A stretch of 64,000 bases of DNA from Leptospira semungkisensis (GCF_004770055.1 NZ_RQEP01000018.1:310001-374000); one strand, 5' to 3'; positions 28,701-41,409 are shown, counted from the first letter of the stretch. Numbers and translations are program-made. Notes: generated by a model not told the origin, from the letters alone.

Positions 28701-28896
28701 TTCCGACAGAGAGTGTATTAGAATGAAAAGTGGAAGCAAAAAGCTCACTAAGCGCAGAGAAGATCGCGCTATTGGTAGCGTCTGTATTCGTCTTACAACC
28801 AAGAAAAAGGAAGTAAAGAAGGCAGAAGATCGCTACGCGCAGAAAAATCATAACAAATTGTAAAACTGTCCCTAAAGAAAGAGATCTCGAATCCAA
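25762..28896 (-). CDS. Large Ig-like/chitobiase-like lipoprotein with C-terminal DUF1566 domains
   Basis: A 1044-residue paralog of the protein at 7806-10613. The lipobox is FLFLGC. Next are DVNGDGAADYF and DTNSDGVPDNS loops, chitobiase-type modules (YTLDGATPSFSP, YTVDGSSPVIDP), an SbsA-like module (VTIVFSEAMDTS) and, at the C-terminus, two DUF1566 copies instead of one (LVWKTCAMDW...WRLPSLNEM and LIWELCTAG...WRLPNVNELRSIID). The TTG start at 28896 is supported because the N-terminus then aligns with its paralog from a shared Gly-Thr through to the lipid Cys. ATG at 28851 is the alternative. I infer a surface location; the ligand is unknown. Confidence 0.87.
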   Translation of the reverse strand: MDSRSLSLGTVLQFVMIFLRVAIFCLLYFLFLGCKTNTDATNSAIFSALSELFASTFHSNTLSVGRSVNLNGSSSPVALGTVVDPSSQGTAVGIALQGSSFPVMLVIYDTSGNPSAVDVNGDGAADYFFCFRQNTTTLRTGLNCSGNSVLIFPGQGYDTNSDGVPDNSILSSIAADVTSPSSVISPSPGIFGGEKTVTVICSDNVAPGDIIYTLDGATPSFSPLSGKVYNPQGTSFTIGAAGDGSYTVKYFCRDLAGNIESAHTAVYQVNHNVPNITFVSALSSTSVSVNSGTINTASLSWQTNQGGTYTVRQNASGCSDGTIIDSGSATANTTIATSINASQLSVGLNSIYICVAAGFTGWISFNLSRDDTAPSLNVSPGAGIYGTSPQNIALSCIDTSSCLIAYTVDGSSPVIDPITGTVTNGTAYSSVPVAITGGTTVIKYVGRDGAGNLSSVNSATYDINSSVPTITVNSVTPVSQSINALVTSTVSITWQTSMSGTYQVLIGGTNCTSGTQASGTNVGGTATAGTPITSTLNNSNFANNSNTVRICVANASLDPQYGNTSITVIKDGIAPTVQSSTPANNSLNVNPGTARVTIVFSEAMDTSLIPSSYASSCSSSVPVNSVYFEADIYDGSSLNCADVTANFTWLTGGTSLQIDMSWLAFPENTKVQVSIPTFALTDVAGNSISSAVQIGFTTASAQKKFQILQSGQAACWDVNGNPIMCGTGSGQGQDGSLQYGTARSYQVVTTSSDSITKDLVTGLVWKTCAMDWEVQSGVCTKQASPVGPWDYYVDNSSSPSVPSSLNACASLNSASYGGINTWRLPSLNEMATITKYGSGSSPALDTSAFKNPTSGQSSSYWVNYWTGTSNFGNPFYSWVTSLSDGSLTLVTKPNSNQVFCVSAANSTATSSSYTVNSSNGIVTDNGTGLIWELCTAGLSGSSCSTGTATTYTWPNALSRCNSLSTAGKTWRLPNVNELRSIIDYSKNNPAIATASFPGTVSSYYWTSTSYAQSPSNAWYVYFANGQLNPFTSKGTSYYVRCVTN

Positions 28897-29209
28897 CTTT
28901 GCAGTTAAAGATTCATGCAGCAGTCCCGGACAATGCCTATATTATTAATAGATATAGACACTCGCTCGGATCTTCGGCCATATTTCTTTTGCGGCAACAA
29001 AATTCGAGCAAATTTGACAATTTAAGACATTTTACGTTTTTTTTAAACTGTTTGAAACCCAAAATAGAAAAGTTATTCCATCTTCGGACATTCTCATCCC
29101 ATAAAGGATGATCCGTAACAACGACTAACCTCTCTTTCACTTTCCTCCGAGAAATCGAGAATAGAAATGTATCCCATTCTGGATAATTTTAGGAATGATT
29201 CGATGAGTC
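28897..29209. other. 313-bp intergenic region
   Basis: Probably the promoter and leader of the DUF1566 lipoprotein on the minus strand. The TTCGAGCAAATTTG motif at 29003-29016 is shared with the tolC upstream region. A 67-codon minus-strand frame with a GTG start (29140) and GGAGG upstream crosses this region, but its codon use is AT-rich and its product resembles nothing I know. Confidence 0.4.
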
Positions 29210-30304
29210 TTACTTTCCTCTCTCCAACTCCCGATACAAAACAATATCCTTTCCACCTTCAAAGAAAGCCTCTCCCATTCTTCCATTCGAGAAGAATCGA
29301 AACGGTTTCTCTGAAGTTCTCACCTTCTCTTCTCTCAAGACATTTCCCTTAGAGTCCAAAAAGAAAAGATTTCCTTCCCAATCTCCAGCGAACCAAGTCC
29401 CTGAATGAAAAACTGTCTGATAAACTGCTTGGGATTTGCTCCGATTCTTTTCGAAAAGCACCTTTCCGGTTTTGGAATATAAAACTAACTTATCATGAAA
29501 TCCAGCGAGAACTTCTCCCTCGTTGGAGATTGCCATATAGGTCTTGTGAGGAAGCACTCTTCCTAAATTCCATTCTTCTAATTCGGCGCCCTTGCTATCA
29601 TAGACTCGAATGAAATCACGGTTTCCTTTTAAGAAATGAACTCCGATCTTTGTTCCGTCAGGAGAAACCGTTAGGCTTTTTGCAAATACAGGCTCCTTCT
29701 CTCCCATTTTGGTTTCGAAAAGTTTTTCTCCCTTTCCGTTCAGAAGGAATAACTCTCCTCCGGAGAATAATACCGCTGTTTCTCCATTTGAAATTCCGTT
29801 GGGAGAAAATGCGATATCGGTCAGAAATCTTCCATCCAACTTCTTCGCACCTACAGAGTTACCGTTGATATCCGAGACTAAGACTTGGTTATTGTCTCCA
29901 GCAAGAAAGAGCACGATATTCCCATCTTGATGGATCTTTGGATAACTCTTGTATTCCTTTGTCCAAAGCAGTTCCCCCACTTCCGAAAAGAATTCTACAG
30001 AGTTCCCTATTTTCTTATACAGAAGATATCCTTTAGAAGTAAGAGGAAATTCGATGCGATTCGCATCATCTGAAACAATAGATTCACCACCTGGGATCCT
30101 GATATAATCAGTCTTTGTTTTGTATCCGTTTAATTTTTTCTCCGGATCAAAATCACTTCGAGGGTCTGGAAAATTTCCTATCTTAGATTCCTTATTCCAA
30201 GACCAAGTCTTTTGTACCGTTCTTGCAGGGTCGTAAGGGTTTCCTAAAAAATAATAGAATAAAAAGAAGAAGACGATACTTAATCCCAAGATCCGAGCAA
30301 TCAT
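29210..30304 (-). CDS. Membrane-anchored beta-propeller (WD40/PQQ-like) protein
   Basis: A 364-residue protein with an N-terminal anchor (GLSIVFFFLFYYFLG). It is followed by repeating beta-strand blades of about 40 residues, visible as IVLFLAGDNNQVLVSDINGN, LLNGKGEKLFETKMG, IGVHFLKGNRDFIRVYDSKG and LVLYSKTGKVLFEKN. No enzyme motif is seen; propellers of this kind usually mediate protein contacts, here in the periplasm. It is the last gene of the housekeeping block and its start overlaps the cinA stop (TAATG), so expression is coupled. Confidence 0.8.
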   Translation of the reverse strand: MIARILGLSIVFFFLFYYFLGNPYDPARTVQKTWSWNKESKIGNFPDPRSDFDPEKKLNGYKTKTDYIRIPGGESIVSDDANRIEFPLTSKGYLLYKKIGNSVEFFSEVGELLWTKEYKSYPKIHQDGNIVLFLAGDNNQVLVSDINGNSVGAKKLDGRFLTDIAFSPNGISNGETAVLFSGGELFLLNGKGEKLFETKMGEKEPVFAKSLTVSPDGTKIGVHFLKGNRDFIRVYDSKGAELEEWNLGRVLPHKTYMAISNEGEVLAGFHDKLVLYSKTGKVLFEKNRSKSQAVYQTVFHSGTWFAGDWEGNLFFLDSKGNVLREEKVRTSEKPFRFFSNGRMGEAFFEGGKDIVLYRELERGK

Positions 30305-31554
30305 TATAATTTCCTTAAGCGATTGTATAATGCAAAGAGAGAAGTCGCAGCGACTACGTCCCGAAATAATTCCCTTTTAAAAGGAAAGAAGTATTCCTTC
30401 ACCTCGGTACCTTTTCCCTTGATATGAGTTCCAATGAATACTGTTCCCACTTTTTTAGTAGGAGTCCCACCGCCAGGACCTGCAATCCCAGTAATGCTGA
30501 TAGAAAGATCCGTGCTTAATATTGTCACAGCGTTGTCTGCCATCTCCCTAGCAGTTTCTTCGCTCACGGCTCCATGGGCCTCTAAAGTTTCCTTCTTAAC
30601 ATGAAGAATCGCTTCTTTAATCGAGTTTGCATAGCTAACAATAGAGCCTAAAAAATACTCGGAAGATCCGGCTCTATCTGTGAATAATTTTGCTGCGAGT
30701 CCACCTGTGCAGCTCTCCGCGGTTCCCACAGTCAGTTTCTTTTGAATCAAAAGTTCCGGAAGTTCCTCGAACAAATCTCCAGTACAAAGATCTCCGTATT
30801 TTTCCTTACTGAGTTGAATGAGCTTAGCTACTGTCTCCTGATTTTCGGATTGGTAAGTAACCCGAATATATCCTCGTTTCGCAGCAACTCCCCAGACGGC
30901 CTTTCCTTCTTTGAAGAAGTCTAACTTTTCTATAAACTCTTGCTGAAAGAGTGATTCACTTAAGCCCCAGATAAACAGAAAATCCGAATATAGTTTTGCC
31001 GATTGAAAATGAGTTCTGATCAAAGGCACGAGTTCCTCTTGGAACATGGCTGTCATTTCCTTTGGAACTCCTGGCATGCATGCAAGATAGGCTCCTGGAC
31101 GAAGTTCCGACCAAAACCCGGGTGCAATTCCTACCGAGTTATTCAAGACAGTCGACTTTGAAGGGATAGAAACCTGGCGAAGCGCAGTCGTCAGTGCCTC
31201 TTGGAAATTTCTTCCCCGGAGGCGATACAATGCTTGCAGCCTATCATGTGCCTTTTCGTTCAAAACAGGTGTAGAACCCGTCAATTCACAGACCACTTGG
31301 AGAGTGTAATCATCTTCCGTGGGGCCTAAACCGCCGGTCATGAGGATAAGGACCGGTCTCTCCGTCGAAGTTACTACAGAAATCTCAGACAACTCCTTGG
31401 CGATCAGCTCCGGATTATCCGGAAGGACCACGAACTTCTCCACCGAATATCCCAAACCGAAGAGTTCATTTGCAAGCCACGAAGAATTCGTATCCTGGCT
31501 TCTGCCTGCGGTAAGTTCGGATCCGGTGGAAACGATGATAAAGCGTGGATTCAA
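30304..31554 (-). CDS. cinA: CinA-type competence/damage-inducible protein, NMN deamidase-like
   Basis: A 416-residue two-domain protein of normal family length. The N-terminal half is a MoaB/Mog-like fold ([36 protein letters not shown]). The C-terminal half is the CinA/PncC domain, which in known members hydrolyses nicotinamide mononucleotide amide ([36 protein letters not shown]). The combination suggests pyridine-nucleotide salvage or repair. It overlaps argS by 4 bp and the propeller gene by 1 bp. Confidence 0.93.
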   Translation of the reverse strand: MNPRFIIVSTGSELTAGRSQDTNSSWLANELFGLGYSVEKFVVLPDNPELIAKELSEISVVTSTERPVLILMTGGLGPTEDDYTLQVVCELTGSTPVLNEKAHDRLQALYRLRGRNFQEALTTALRQVSIPSKSTVLNNSVGIAPGFWSELRPGAYLACMPGVPKEMTAMFQEELVPLIRTHFQSAKLYSDFLFIWGLSESLFQQEFIEKLDFFKEGKAVWGVAAKRGYIRVTYQSENQETVAKLIQLSKEKYGDLCTGDLFEELPELLIQKKLTVGTAESCTGGLAAKLFTDRAGSSEYFLGSIVSYANSIKEAILHVKKETLEAHGAVSEETAREMADNAVTILSTDLSISITGIAGPGGGTPTKKVGTVFIGTHIKGKGTEVKEYFFPFKRELFRDVVAATSLFALYNRLRKL

Positions 31555-33317
31555 AGATCTTTCTCCAATCTTTCGGGCGCAGAAACCCCGAGTAACCCCA
31601 AACCTTGTGCCAGAACAATCTGAGTGGACTGGCAGATCCGAGCAAGACCGAGTCTTGTTCTTTCATCCGAATCCTTCAATCTGTTGTTCTTCGCGATATA
31701 AAATTGTGTGAAGGCTCTTGCGAGGTTTTGTAGATAATTTGCAATCCGATGCGGTTCTAGAGTAAGGGCAGCATCCAAGACCTCTTCCGGAAAACGGGAG
31801 ATCCAGAATAGAAGTCTCTTTCTTTCATCCGTCATCTCCAACTCTTCGAGAGCTTGGCGATCAGAATCAGTTCCTACTTCTCTAAAGATGGAAGATACCC
31901 TTGCGTGAGCATATTGTAAGTAAAAGACAGGATTCTTATCCGACTCATCCTTTGCGAGATCCAGATCGAAGTCCAGAGGAGAATCCAAAGAACGCATTAC
32001 AAAAAAGTAACGTGCCACATCTTTCGCGTGTTTTCCTAAGTAACCAAGAAGATCTTCCATGGTTTGGAACTCGCCTGCTCGCTTGCTCATCTTCACCTTT
32101 TGGCCGCCCATAAGAAGGTTCACTTGCTGAGCGATCACAACCTGGAAATTCTCTTTAGGATACCCTAGAGCCTGCACGGCACCCGCAAGTCTTGCAATAT
32201 ATCCATGATGATCCGGTCCCCAGATATCGATGATCTTTTGGTAACCTCTTTGGATCTTATCGCTATGATAGGCTATGTCTGCGAGAAGATATGTAGGACG
32301 TCCGTCATCTCTTACGACTACTCTATCCTTATCGTCTCCGTAATCGGTAGAGCGAAATACCTGCTTGCCTTCTTCTTCAAAGACCTTACCGGATTTCTTT
32401 AGATTTTCTAGAACTCCCAATACCTTTCCGGCAGAATGAAGAGAAGCTTCGGAGAAGAAGCGATCGAATTCCACACCGAAAAGATCCAGATCCTTTCTCT
32501 GCCAGATAAGATTGGACTCGACAGTCCAACGAGAGCATTTCTCTGCGAGTAGTAAATATTCCTTCTTTTCTAAGTGAGCCTTGATCTCTGAAGAAGTATT
32601 CGAATTTTCTAATAGATCCTTTGCGATCACTTTCAAATAGTCGCCACGGTATCCTTCTGCAGGGATCGCATTATGAGCCAAGAGATCCTCTATGCTTCTT
32701 CCATCCTCTGCATTTTCTTGCACAGAAGAAGATTCGCCTAGAATTTCTCGGATCCGGACCAAGGTGGAAACCCCAAGCAAGAATACCTGGTTTCCATAAT
32801 CGTTTACGTAAAATTCCTTATCTAACTGATTCCCTACTGCACGAAGCAAGTTTGCAAACGCATCACCTGTTGCAGCTGCCCTTGCCGAAACTATATTCAA
32901 GGGCCCGGTAGGATTCGCACTTACGAATTCCAGATTTACCTTTTTAGGATTTTCTAATTTAGGAAAAGTATCTTTCTTCTGGACTGTGGATTCTAAATAG
33001 CTGATTAAAAATGAGGGAGCGATCCGAAAGTTCACGAAGCCAGGAGGAGTGAAATCTACCTTCTCAAAAAAATCAGTTCTGGTTTGGAGAAATCCTACAA
33101 GAAGAGCCGCAGAATCCAAAGGCTTCTTTCCAAGTTGCTTTGCATTCTCCAAGGCAAAGGAAGTCGAATAGTCTCCGAAAGATTCCTCTCTGGAATATTC
33201 TATCCGCACTTTAAGTTCTGACGGATTTAAATGAGGAGCTTCTTTTTCGCAGTAAGCCTTGACTCCTTCTTTCAGAGCTTCTAAGACTAAATTTTTGAGA
33301 GTATCCGTTTCTTTCAT
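31551..33317 (-). CDS. argS: Arginyl-tRNA synthetase
   Basis: A class I synthetase that charges tRNA-Arg. The frame is open to 33416, but I placed the start at ATG 33317 (588 residues), where the N-terminal Arg-tRNA-synthetase domain begins and which leaves room for the small upstream gene. The KMSKS loop is present as [10 protein letters not shown] and the C-terminal DALR domain contains [13 protein letters not shown]. The HIGH signature is not canonical: after SANPTGPL the four residues are NIVS (141-144) in place of H-x-G-H. The flanking pattern SARAAATGD is intact, so this is probably a true sequence variant in a functional enzyme rather than a broken gene. Confidence 0.93.
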   Translation of the reverse strand: MKETDTLKNLVLEALKEGVKAYCEKEAPHLNPSELKVRIEYSREESFGDYSTSFALENAKQLGKKPLDSAALLVGFLQTRTDFFEKVDFTPPGFVNFRIAPSFLISYLESTVQKKDTFPKLENPKKVNLEFVSANPTGPLNIVSARAAATGDAFANLLRAVGNQLDKEFYVNDYGNQVFLLGVSTLVRIREILGESSSVQENAEDGRSIEDLLAHNAIPAEGYRGDYLKVIAKDLLENSNTSSEIKAHLEKKEYLLLAEKCSRWTVESNLIWQRKDLDLFGVEFDRFFSEASLHSAGKVLGVLENLKKSGKVFEEEGKQVFRSTDYGDDKDRVVVRDDGRPTYLLADIAYHSDKIQRGYQKIIDIWGPDHHGYIARLAGAVQALGYPKENFQVVIAQQVNLLMGGQKVKMSKRAGEFQTMEDLLGYLGKHAKDVARYFFVMRSLDSPLDFDLDLAKDESDKNPVFYLQYAHARVSSIFREVGTDSDRQALEELEMTDERKRLLFWISRFPEEVLDAALTLEPHRIANYLQNLARAFTQFYIAKNNRLKDSDERTRLGLARICQSTQIVLAQGLGLLGVSAPERLEKDL

Positions 33318-33333
33318 TCGATGATGAGTGATC

Positions 33334-33591
33334 CTATTTTTTAGAGGAGTTGGATTCCCAATCCGGGAAAAGTCGCTTGTCGCGGATTTGATTCCAGCTT
33401 CTGTCCAAGGCTCCAAGGACCAGATTTTTCTCCCTCAGGATACATTCAAGAGATTGGCAATGCCTTCCCTCTTCTCCAAAACTGGGACGTGGGACTGCGT
33501 CCTTCTTGCCCCATCTTTGATCGAGTACGATAAGAAAGACGAGCCCGAAAATATAGATCAATAAGAAGCAGGTCTTGAAGAATTTATCCAA
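33334..33591 (-). CDS. Small putative membrane protein between recO and argS
   Basis: An 85-codon frame with a TTG start, preceded by GGGAAAG. It overlaps the recO stop by 8 bp and ends 16 bp before argS. One hydrophobic span ([17 protein letters not shown]) is followed by a polar tail. I do not recognise it. Its snug fit in a polycistronic block where neighbours also touch supports it being a gene. Against it, argS could be read from further upstream in another frame. Confidence 0.55.
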   Translation of the reverse strand: MDKFFKTCFLLIYIFGLVFLIVLDQRWGKKDAVPRPSFGEEGRHCQSLECILREKNLVLGALDRSWNQIRDKRLFPDWESNSSKK

Positions 33592-34357
33592 GGCTTTCCC
33601 CCAAGGATTCGTATAACATAGGTTCCGATTTCAAACGTTTTCCCATTAAGGGTTTTAAGGCCCGGTTGCTGAGACTATCCGCCTCCTTCAGGAGTTCAAG
33701 GGAAATCTTTTTGTCTTTCAGGTCCCTGTATCTCAATGCCAGACAATCTTGGATGAATAGGACGAGCCCATGCTTGTCCGGTCTGGGAGTTCCGCAGTCC
33801 CCGCAGACGATTTCAAAATGAGTTTCTTCCAGGCTACAGGATTGCATTTCGGAGAGGGTTTTACCGCAACTCGCACATTCCAATTCCTTGGAGAGAAATC
33901 CTCCTACATACAACAGTTTCAATTTAAAGAAGGGCAAGAATACGGGACGATAGCCGTCCTCGTCCAATTCCTTGAGAGCGCCCAGAAGAAGTTTATATTC
34001 CTGAGGATGGGAACCTCCTTCCGTCAAAAAGGAAGAGACAAGTTCCACAAGATACGAAACCAAAACCGTCCCCGAATATCCGGACTTAGCCTTATCGAAT
34101 CTCTGGATAAGACCGATCTCCTTTACGTTAAAAGTCTCTCTTCCTTGAGTATAATAATAATCTAATATAGTTAAAGAGCCTGGCTCCACAGCCGCGATCG
34201 GTCTCGTCTTACTTTTCTTGATGCCTTTGATCCTAAAGCTGCCGACTTCTCCTTCTTCGGGAAGAAGTCTTAAGAAAGCGTCTCCCTCCGGAAGAATACG
34301 ACTCTCCATAACGATTCCCTTGGTTTTCTTTAAGGCCCCAGAACCAGATCCAGACAT
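33584..34357 (-). CDS. recO: DNA repair protein RecO
   Basis: A 257-residue RecO, of usual length. The N-terminal OB-fold starts [17 protein letters not shown], and the C-terminal part has the zinc-binding pair CASCG and CGDCG typical of bacterial RecO. It acts with RecR to load RecA at gaps coated by SSB, whose gene is in the same block. ATG at 34357 has GAGG four bases upstream and lies inside the end of ybeY (28-bp overlap), so the genes are translationally coupled. Confidence 0.92.
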   Translation of the reverse strand: MSGSGSGALKKTKGIVMESRILPEGDAFLRLLPEEGEVGSFRIKGIKKSKTRPIAAVEPGSLTILDYYYTQGRETFNVKEIGLIQRFDKAKSGYSGTVLVSYLVELVSSFLTEGGSHPQEYKLLLGALKELDEDGYRPVFLPFFKLKLLYVGGFLSKELECASCGKTLSEMQSCSLEETHFEIVCGDCGTPRPDKHGLVLFIQDCLALRYRDLKDKKISLELLKEADSLSNRALKPLMGKRLKSEPMLYESLGESLG

Positions 34358-34809
34358 AGATCCTCTTTCTCCTTCATCAGAGCCTCGTCTTCTTCTCCCC
34401 TTTCATGATCGTATCCGATCAAATGCAAAAATCCATGCACGAACAAACGAAAGAATTCATCCTCTTCGCTATGACCTATGGACTTCGCTTGTGCCTTACA
34501 AGTATCCCAAGAGATCACGATCTCCCCTAGACTTAAGAGAGGGCTATTCTGAATTTTCTTTTTGGGGGGAAGGTCCCAAGGTTCCAGATCGAAACTCAAA
34601 GGAAAAGAAAGTACATCAGTCGAATAGTCTTTATTTCTTCGCACCCGATTGATCTCCTTGATAGAAGAATCGTCCACAAGTAGAAGGGAAATATGAGTTT
34701 GAATATTAGGAAAAGCAAATTGAGTTAATACATTCCAGCGGGGAAGAAGCTCCGCTTCGGACAACCAAGAAGGCAATTCTTCTTCGATGTCCGAGGAAAA
34801 TTCGAACAA
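34330..34809 (-). CDS. ybeY: Endoribonuclease YbeY (16S rRNA maturation)
   Basis: A 159-residue metal-dependent RNase. The zinc motif H-x3-H-x5-H is present as [12 protein letters not shown], and the conserved [17 protein letters not shown] precedes it. YbeY takes part in 16S rRNA 3'-end processing and ribosome quality control. It begins 2 bp after the 7TMR/HD gene; the phoH-HD hydrolase-ybeY order is common in bacteria and supports all three calls. Confidence 0.95.
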   Translation of the reverse strand: MFEFSSDIEEELPSWLSEAELLPRWNVLTQFAFPNIQTHISLLLVDDSSIKEINRVRRNKDYSTDVLSFPLSFDLEPWDLPPKKKIQNSPLLSLGEIVISWDTCKAQAKSIGHSEEDEFFRLFVHGFLHLIGYDHERGEEDEALMKEKEDLCLDLVLGP

Positions 34810-34811
34810 GT

Positions 34812-37216
<2,405 letters not shown>

Positions 37217-37217
<1 letters not shown>

Positions 37218-38185
37218 TACAATTCCTCGAACTTCCTCACGATAGTTTCCACTAAAGGATGTCTCGTGATATCTTCTTTTCCGAAAAATACCTGGCCAAT
37301 GCTTTCGGTACTTCTGAATAAGCTTACCACACGATCGAAACCGGATCTACCGTGTTCTAGGTCGATTTGAGTAACGTCCCCAGAAATACACATCCTGGAA
37401 TTTCTCCCCAGCCTGGTCATGATCATCTTTAACTGAGAAAGAGTACAGTTCTGGGCCTCATCCAAGATGATAAAACTCTTGGAAAGTGTCCTTCCCCTCA
37501 TGAAAGCGACAGGAGCGATCTCAATTTTGGTAAGTGCAATATATTCCTGGGTCTTTTCAAAGCCGATGCATTCGTTCAAAGCATCGTATACAGGGCGAAG
37601 ATAAGGATCCACTTTCTGATTCAGATCTCCCGGCAAGAAGCCAAGATTCTCTCCAGCTTCTACCGCTGGTCTTGTCAGAACGATCTTATCCACAATCCCA
37701 TTTTGCAAGAATCTACAGGCCATTGCCACAGATAGGAATGTCTTTCCTGTTCCCGCAGGACCGATCCCGAAGGTAATTAGGTTATTTAAGAAAGATTGAA
37801 TGTACTTATCCTGGTTCTTTGTCCTAGGATAGAGATGTTTGCCTTTGTACGTAGTAAGGATCTTTTCCGTAGGCTTGAAGGGCTCGTCTTCGGAACGGCG
37901 CTCTTCCTTCTTTCTTTCTCTTGTGGCTTGCTTGAGAAGATAACTGAAATCGAATTGATCCGTAAAATCACGGTCGGGTCTTTCCCTATAATTCGTTTCC
38001 AGAAGGCGGAAAAAATCCAATGCGAAATCGACCTTTGTAGGAATTCCTTCCACCTGGAATCCGTTCCCGCGAGGGATTAGGTCGATCTCCAATTGTTTTT
38101 CCAGGTTTCTTACCCCTGTATCGTTGATCCCACAGATCTTACGATACAGGTCCTGGCTTTCGAAAGTAAATTGTTCTTTCCTGAT
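37217..38185 (-). CDS. phoH: PhoH-family ATPase, likely with a non-AUG start
   Basis: A PhoH-like P-loop ATPase with Walker [16 protein letters not shown] and Walker [11 protein letters not shown], probably tied to RNA metabolism like its neighbour ybeY. The frame has a TTG at 38092, but the protein-like sequence continues upstream as [17 protein letters not shown] and [12 protein letters not shown], which looks like the usual PhoH N-terminus. No ATG, GTG or TTG lies between there and the in-frame stop. The best remaining start is ATC at 38185, with AAAGG nine bases upstream, next to the aspS stop. That gives about 322 residues, the normal family length. Confidence 0.88.
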
Positions 38186-38189
38186 ACGA

Positions 38190-39995
38190 TTAAACCTTTA
38201 TTAATCTGAGCTTCAACTCTTGGAGCTGCTTCTCTTCCACTTCCGACGGGCATTCGCTCATCAAACAAACACCTTTTTGCGTCTTCGGAAATGCGATCAC
38301 GTCTCGGATGGATTTTCCGCCGGTCATCAGCATTAGAATCCTATCTATACCGAAAGCAATTCCTCCATGAGGAGGAGCTCCAAACTCCAGTGCTTCCAAA
38401 AGGAAGCCGAACTTTTCCTTAGCCTCTTCGGAGCCTATGCCCAAAGTGGAGAAGACTCGGTTCTGCACTTCTTTGGAGTGGATACGAATGGAACCTCCAC
38501 CGATTTCCACACCATTTAGAACCAGATCGTAGGCCTTGGCTAACGCCCTGCCCGCTTCTTTCTGGAGTCTTTCCTCAGAAGAGAAAATCTCTAGACTCTC
38601 GTCATTCGGAGAGGTAAACGGGTGATGCAAGGAATCCCAGCGATTGTTATCCTTGTTCCACTCGAACATCGGGAAGTCCACGATCCAGGAAATATGAAAG
38701 CTTCCTTCTGCAGGTTTGTCAAATCTTTCCGACAACTTTAAGCGAAGTGCTCCCAAAGAATGATTTACGATTTGTCTCTCGTCCGCTCCGAAAAAGATCA
38801 TATCCCCTTCTTTAGAGCCAACCGCCTCGGAAATCTTTTTGAGAGTCTCCGGAGTAAATCTTTTTGTAATCGTGGATTCCAAGCCTTCCGGACCATGCTT
38901 CATGTAAGCGAGGCCTTTTGCCTTGTAATCTCTCGCAAGCCAAGCAGTTAAATCCTCGATCTCCTTTCTGGAGATTACGGATCCACCCGGAACGCAGACC
39001 GCCTTAACGACTCCGTGAGTTCCGACCGCCACAGTGAACACTTGGAAATCGCTATTTTTCACGATCTCAGAAACATCCACGAGTTTCATTCCGAAACGAA
39101 GGTCCGGTTTATCTGAACCGTATTCTTCCATCGCTTGTCTGTATGGCATTCTGGAAAAAGGAGCCTTCAATTCCAGTTCGAAGACATCCTTCATGACTTT
39201 GGAGAATAGGCCTTCGATCTCGGTCAGGATCTCTTCTTGAGAAACGAAGGAGAACTCCATATCCAGCTGAGTAAACTCAGGCTGCCTATCGGCCCTTAGA
39301 TCCTCGTCCCGGAAGCATTTCACGATCTGGAAATATCTCTCCATTCCCCCGACCATTAGAATTTGCTTAAATATCTGTGGCGACTGAGGAAGAGCATAGA
39401 ACGAATTCGGGTTCAGACGGGAAGGAACCAAGAAATCTCTTGCTCCTTCCGGAGTGGACTTGTTCAAGATAGGGGTTTCAATCTCAACGAACTTACGTGA
39501 ATTCAGATAATTACGAATTGCGAATACGAACTCATGTCGTTTCAGCATTCTGTTCTTAAGCTCATCCCTTCTGAAATCCAGATATCTGTATTTCAAGCGG
39601 TTCTCTTCGGAGATCTCTTCGAATTCATCCAAGGAGAAAGGAGGAGTCTTAGCTTGGTTCAGGATAACAAGTTTTTCGACGACGAGCTCGATGGTCCCGG
39701 TCTTCATCTTAGGGTTTATGCTTTCCGCATCCCTTTTCTTGAGCTTTCCTTGGACTGCGATTACATACTCGGAGCGGATCTTTTCCGCGGCAGTGAAATC
39801 TTCTTCCAATATTTCTTTGCGAAGTACGACTTGCAAGATGCCGGTGCGATCTCTTAGATCCACAAAGATCACTCCACCCTGATCTCTAAAACGGAAAGAC
39901 CAACCGAATAGGGTAAGTGTCTTTCCTTCTTGGGCCTCGGTAGTTTCTCCCGCCCAGGCTCTAGCTCTATAACCTTCTAAAATCCAATCTTCCAA
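38190..39995 (-). CDS. aspS: Aspartyl-tRNA synthetase
   Basis: A 601-residue class IIb synthetase of bacterial type. It has an N-terminal OB anticodon-binding domain ([18 protein letters not shown]), motif 2 around [18 protein letters not shown], the bacterial insert (GAD domain), and motif 3 [12 protein letters not shown]. It charges tRNA-Asp, and in organisms lacking AsnRS also tRNA-Asn; that cannot be decided here. The start is TTG at 39995 with GGAA five bases upstream. A 79-bp gap from dnaB contains no strong terminator, so it may be read through from upstream. Confidence 0.96.
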   Translation of the reverse strand: MEDWILEGYRARAWAGETTEAQEGKTLTLFGWSFRFRDQGGVIFVDLRDRTGILQVVLRKEILEEDFTAAEKIRSEYVIAVQGKLKKRDAESINPKMKTGTIELVVEKLVILNQAKTPPFSLDEFEEISEENRLKYRYLDFRRDELKNRMLKRHEFVFAIRNYLNSRKFVEIETPILNKSTPEGARDFLVPSRLNPNSFYALPQSPQIFKQILMVGGMERYFQIVKCFRDEDLRADRQPEFTQLDMEFSFVSQEEILTEIEGLFSKVMKDVFELELKAPFSRMPYRQAMEEYGSDKPDLRFGMKLVDVSEIVKNSDFQVFTVAVGTHGVVKAVCVPGGSVISRKEIEDLTAWLARDYKAKGLAYMKHGPEGLESTITKRFTPETLKKISEAVGSKEGDMIFFGADERQIVNHSLGALRLKLSERFDKPAEGSFHISWIVDFPMFEWNKDNNRWDSLHHPFTSPNDESLEIFSSEERLQKEAGRALAKAYDLVLNGVEIGGGSIRIHSKEVQNRVFSTLGIGSEEAKEKFGFLLEALEFGAPPHGGIAFGIDRILMLMTGGKSIRDVIAFPKTQKGVCLMSECPSEVEEKQLQELKLRLIKV

Positions 39996-40074
39996 AGAAA
40001 TTCCAGTTCCTTAATTTATAATATAAAAGCTTGCTCCGAAGTTTCGTGTAGACGAGCAAAACCCGTCCGTGGAG

Positions 40075-41397
40075 CTACACGTTATCAAATCTGGAAAGTT
40101 CAGGTCGGAAGGCAAGTGGAAAAGAACCCGTAGGTCCCGATCGGTTCTTGGCGATGATGATCTCCGCCATTCCCTTCATCCTAGGATCTTCCTCTTCGTC
40201 CTTTCCCTTCTCTCCGCGATAAATGAATGTTACAATATCCGCATCCTGCTCGATCGCACCCGACTCTCTTAAGTCTGCGAGCTGAGGTCTCTGGTCCTTA
40301 GATCTCTGTTCGATGGATCGGTTCATCTGGGAAAGAGCGATCACGGGACATCTAGCTTCCTTTGCCATCTGCTTGAGAGCTCTGGAAATCGAGGAAACCT
40401 CTTGCTGTCTTCCCCCATCACGGCTCTTAGGATCGCTCATAAGCTGGAGATAATCCACGATGATCAGTCCTAAGGTCTCGTTGGTAAGAAGTTTGCGGAT
40501 CCTTCCCTTGAAATCGTCCACACTCAGAACTCCCGAGTCGTCTATATAGATCGGAGAAGAAGTTACTTTGATAATTGCTTCGATAAGCTTTGGCGCATCC
40601 GACTTAGTGACCTCGGAACGCTTGAGTTTGTTCGACTCGACCTGAGCATAAGAACAAACCAATTTAAGAAGAAGCTCCATTCGGCTCATCTCTAAGGAGA
40701 AGATGACCACTGGACGGTTATGTATAAGTGCGACATTCGAGGCGATATTCAGCGCTAGAGTGGTCTTACCGTTTCCGGGTCTTGCCGCGAGCACCATCAT
40801 TTCGTATTCTTTCAGACCGGAAGTCATCTCATCGAACTGAGTGAAATTGGTGCGAAGCCCCTTAACCTGGCCCCTGCTCTCCATGATCTCTTTGATATAC
40901 TCGGAAAGAGCAGTCTTGTCCTGAGAAACGGGCATGAGCCCTTTTACGTCTGCGGATCTGGAGACTTCGGTCAGACTTTGCTCGATCTGATTGAAGACCG
41001 ACTCGTTCTCACCCGGCTCTTTCTGGATCAGATCCAGAGCATTCATTAATAATTTTGAATATCTTCTTCTCTCGGAAAGGCGCTTGATCCTTTCTGCATA
41101 ATACACGAGAGGATGTGAAACTACCGAATCCTTATACAAGGAATAGATATATTCGTATTCCCTTTCAGGATCTTTTAGGAGAGAATTTTCTTTTAGGAAG
41201 TTTAGAACGGAAACTGGATCTACGGCAACTTTCTTGTCTACCAGATCCAAGATCGCCTTATAGATGCGGCGATTTGTATCCTGATAGAAATCCTCTGGGA
41301 CCAGAGGAATGTCTATCAGATTGTCCGCCCCCTTGAGAAGGAGAGATCCGAGAAAAGACTTCTCGGAATCCAATTCAAACAAGGAGTCGGCTTGCAT
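40075..41397 (-). CDS. dnaB: Replicative DNA helicase DnaB
   Basis: A 440-residue hexameric helicase. The N-terminal domain ([20 protein letters not shown]) is followed by the RecA-like motor with Walker [16 protein letters not shown], Walker [11 protein letters not shown], and the downstream [20 protein letters not shown] and KNRSGPTG motifs. It unwinds DNA at the fork. Its position after rpsF-ssb-rpsR-rplI is the common bacterial arrangement. No intein is present. Confidence 0.97.
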   Translation of the reverse strand: MQADSLFELDSEKSFLGSLLLKGADNLIDIPLVPEDFYQDTNRRIYKAILDLVDKKVAVDPVSVLNFLKENSLLKDPEREYEYIYSLYKDSVVSHPLVYYAERIKRLSERRRYSKLLMNALDLIQKEPGENESVFNQIEQSLTEVSRSADVKGLMPVSQDKTALSEYIKEIMESRGQVKGLRTNFTQFDEMTSGLKEYEMMVLAARPGNGKTTLALNIASNVALIHNRPVVIFSLEMSRMELLLKLVCSYAQVESNKLKRSEVTKSDAPKLIEAIIKVTSSPIYIDDSGVLSVDDFKGRIRKLLTNETLGLIIVDYLQLMSDPKSRDGGRQQEVSSISRALKQMAKEARCPVIALSQMNRSIEQRSKDQRPQLADLRESGAIEQDADIVTFIYRGEKGKDEEEDPRMKGMAEIIIAKNRSGPTGSFPLAFRPELSRFDNV

Positions 41398-41409
41398 TAA
41401 TTTTTACGA

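Noticed and set aside
28937..29140. A 67-codon minus-strand frame starting at GTG with GGAGG upstream
   Set aside because: The ribosome site is good, but the distance to the GTG is only three bases, the codons are AT-rich, and it occupies the promoter region of the next gene. Left as uncertain.
33318..33416. A 33-codon N-terminal extension of argS
   Set aside because: The extension is not like ArgS N-termini and overlaps the small gene at 33334-33591; ATG 33317 fits better.
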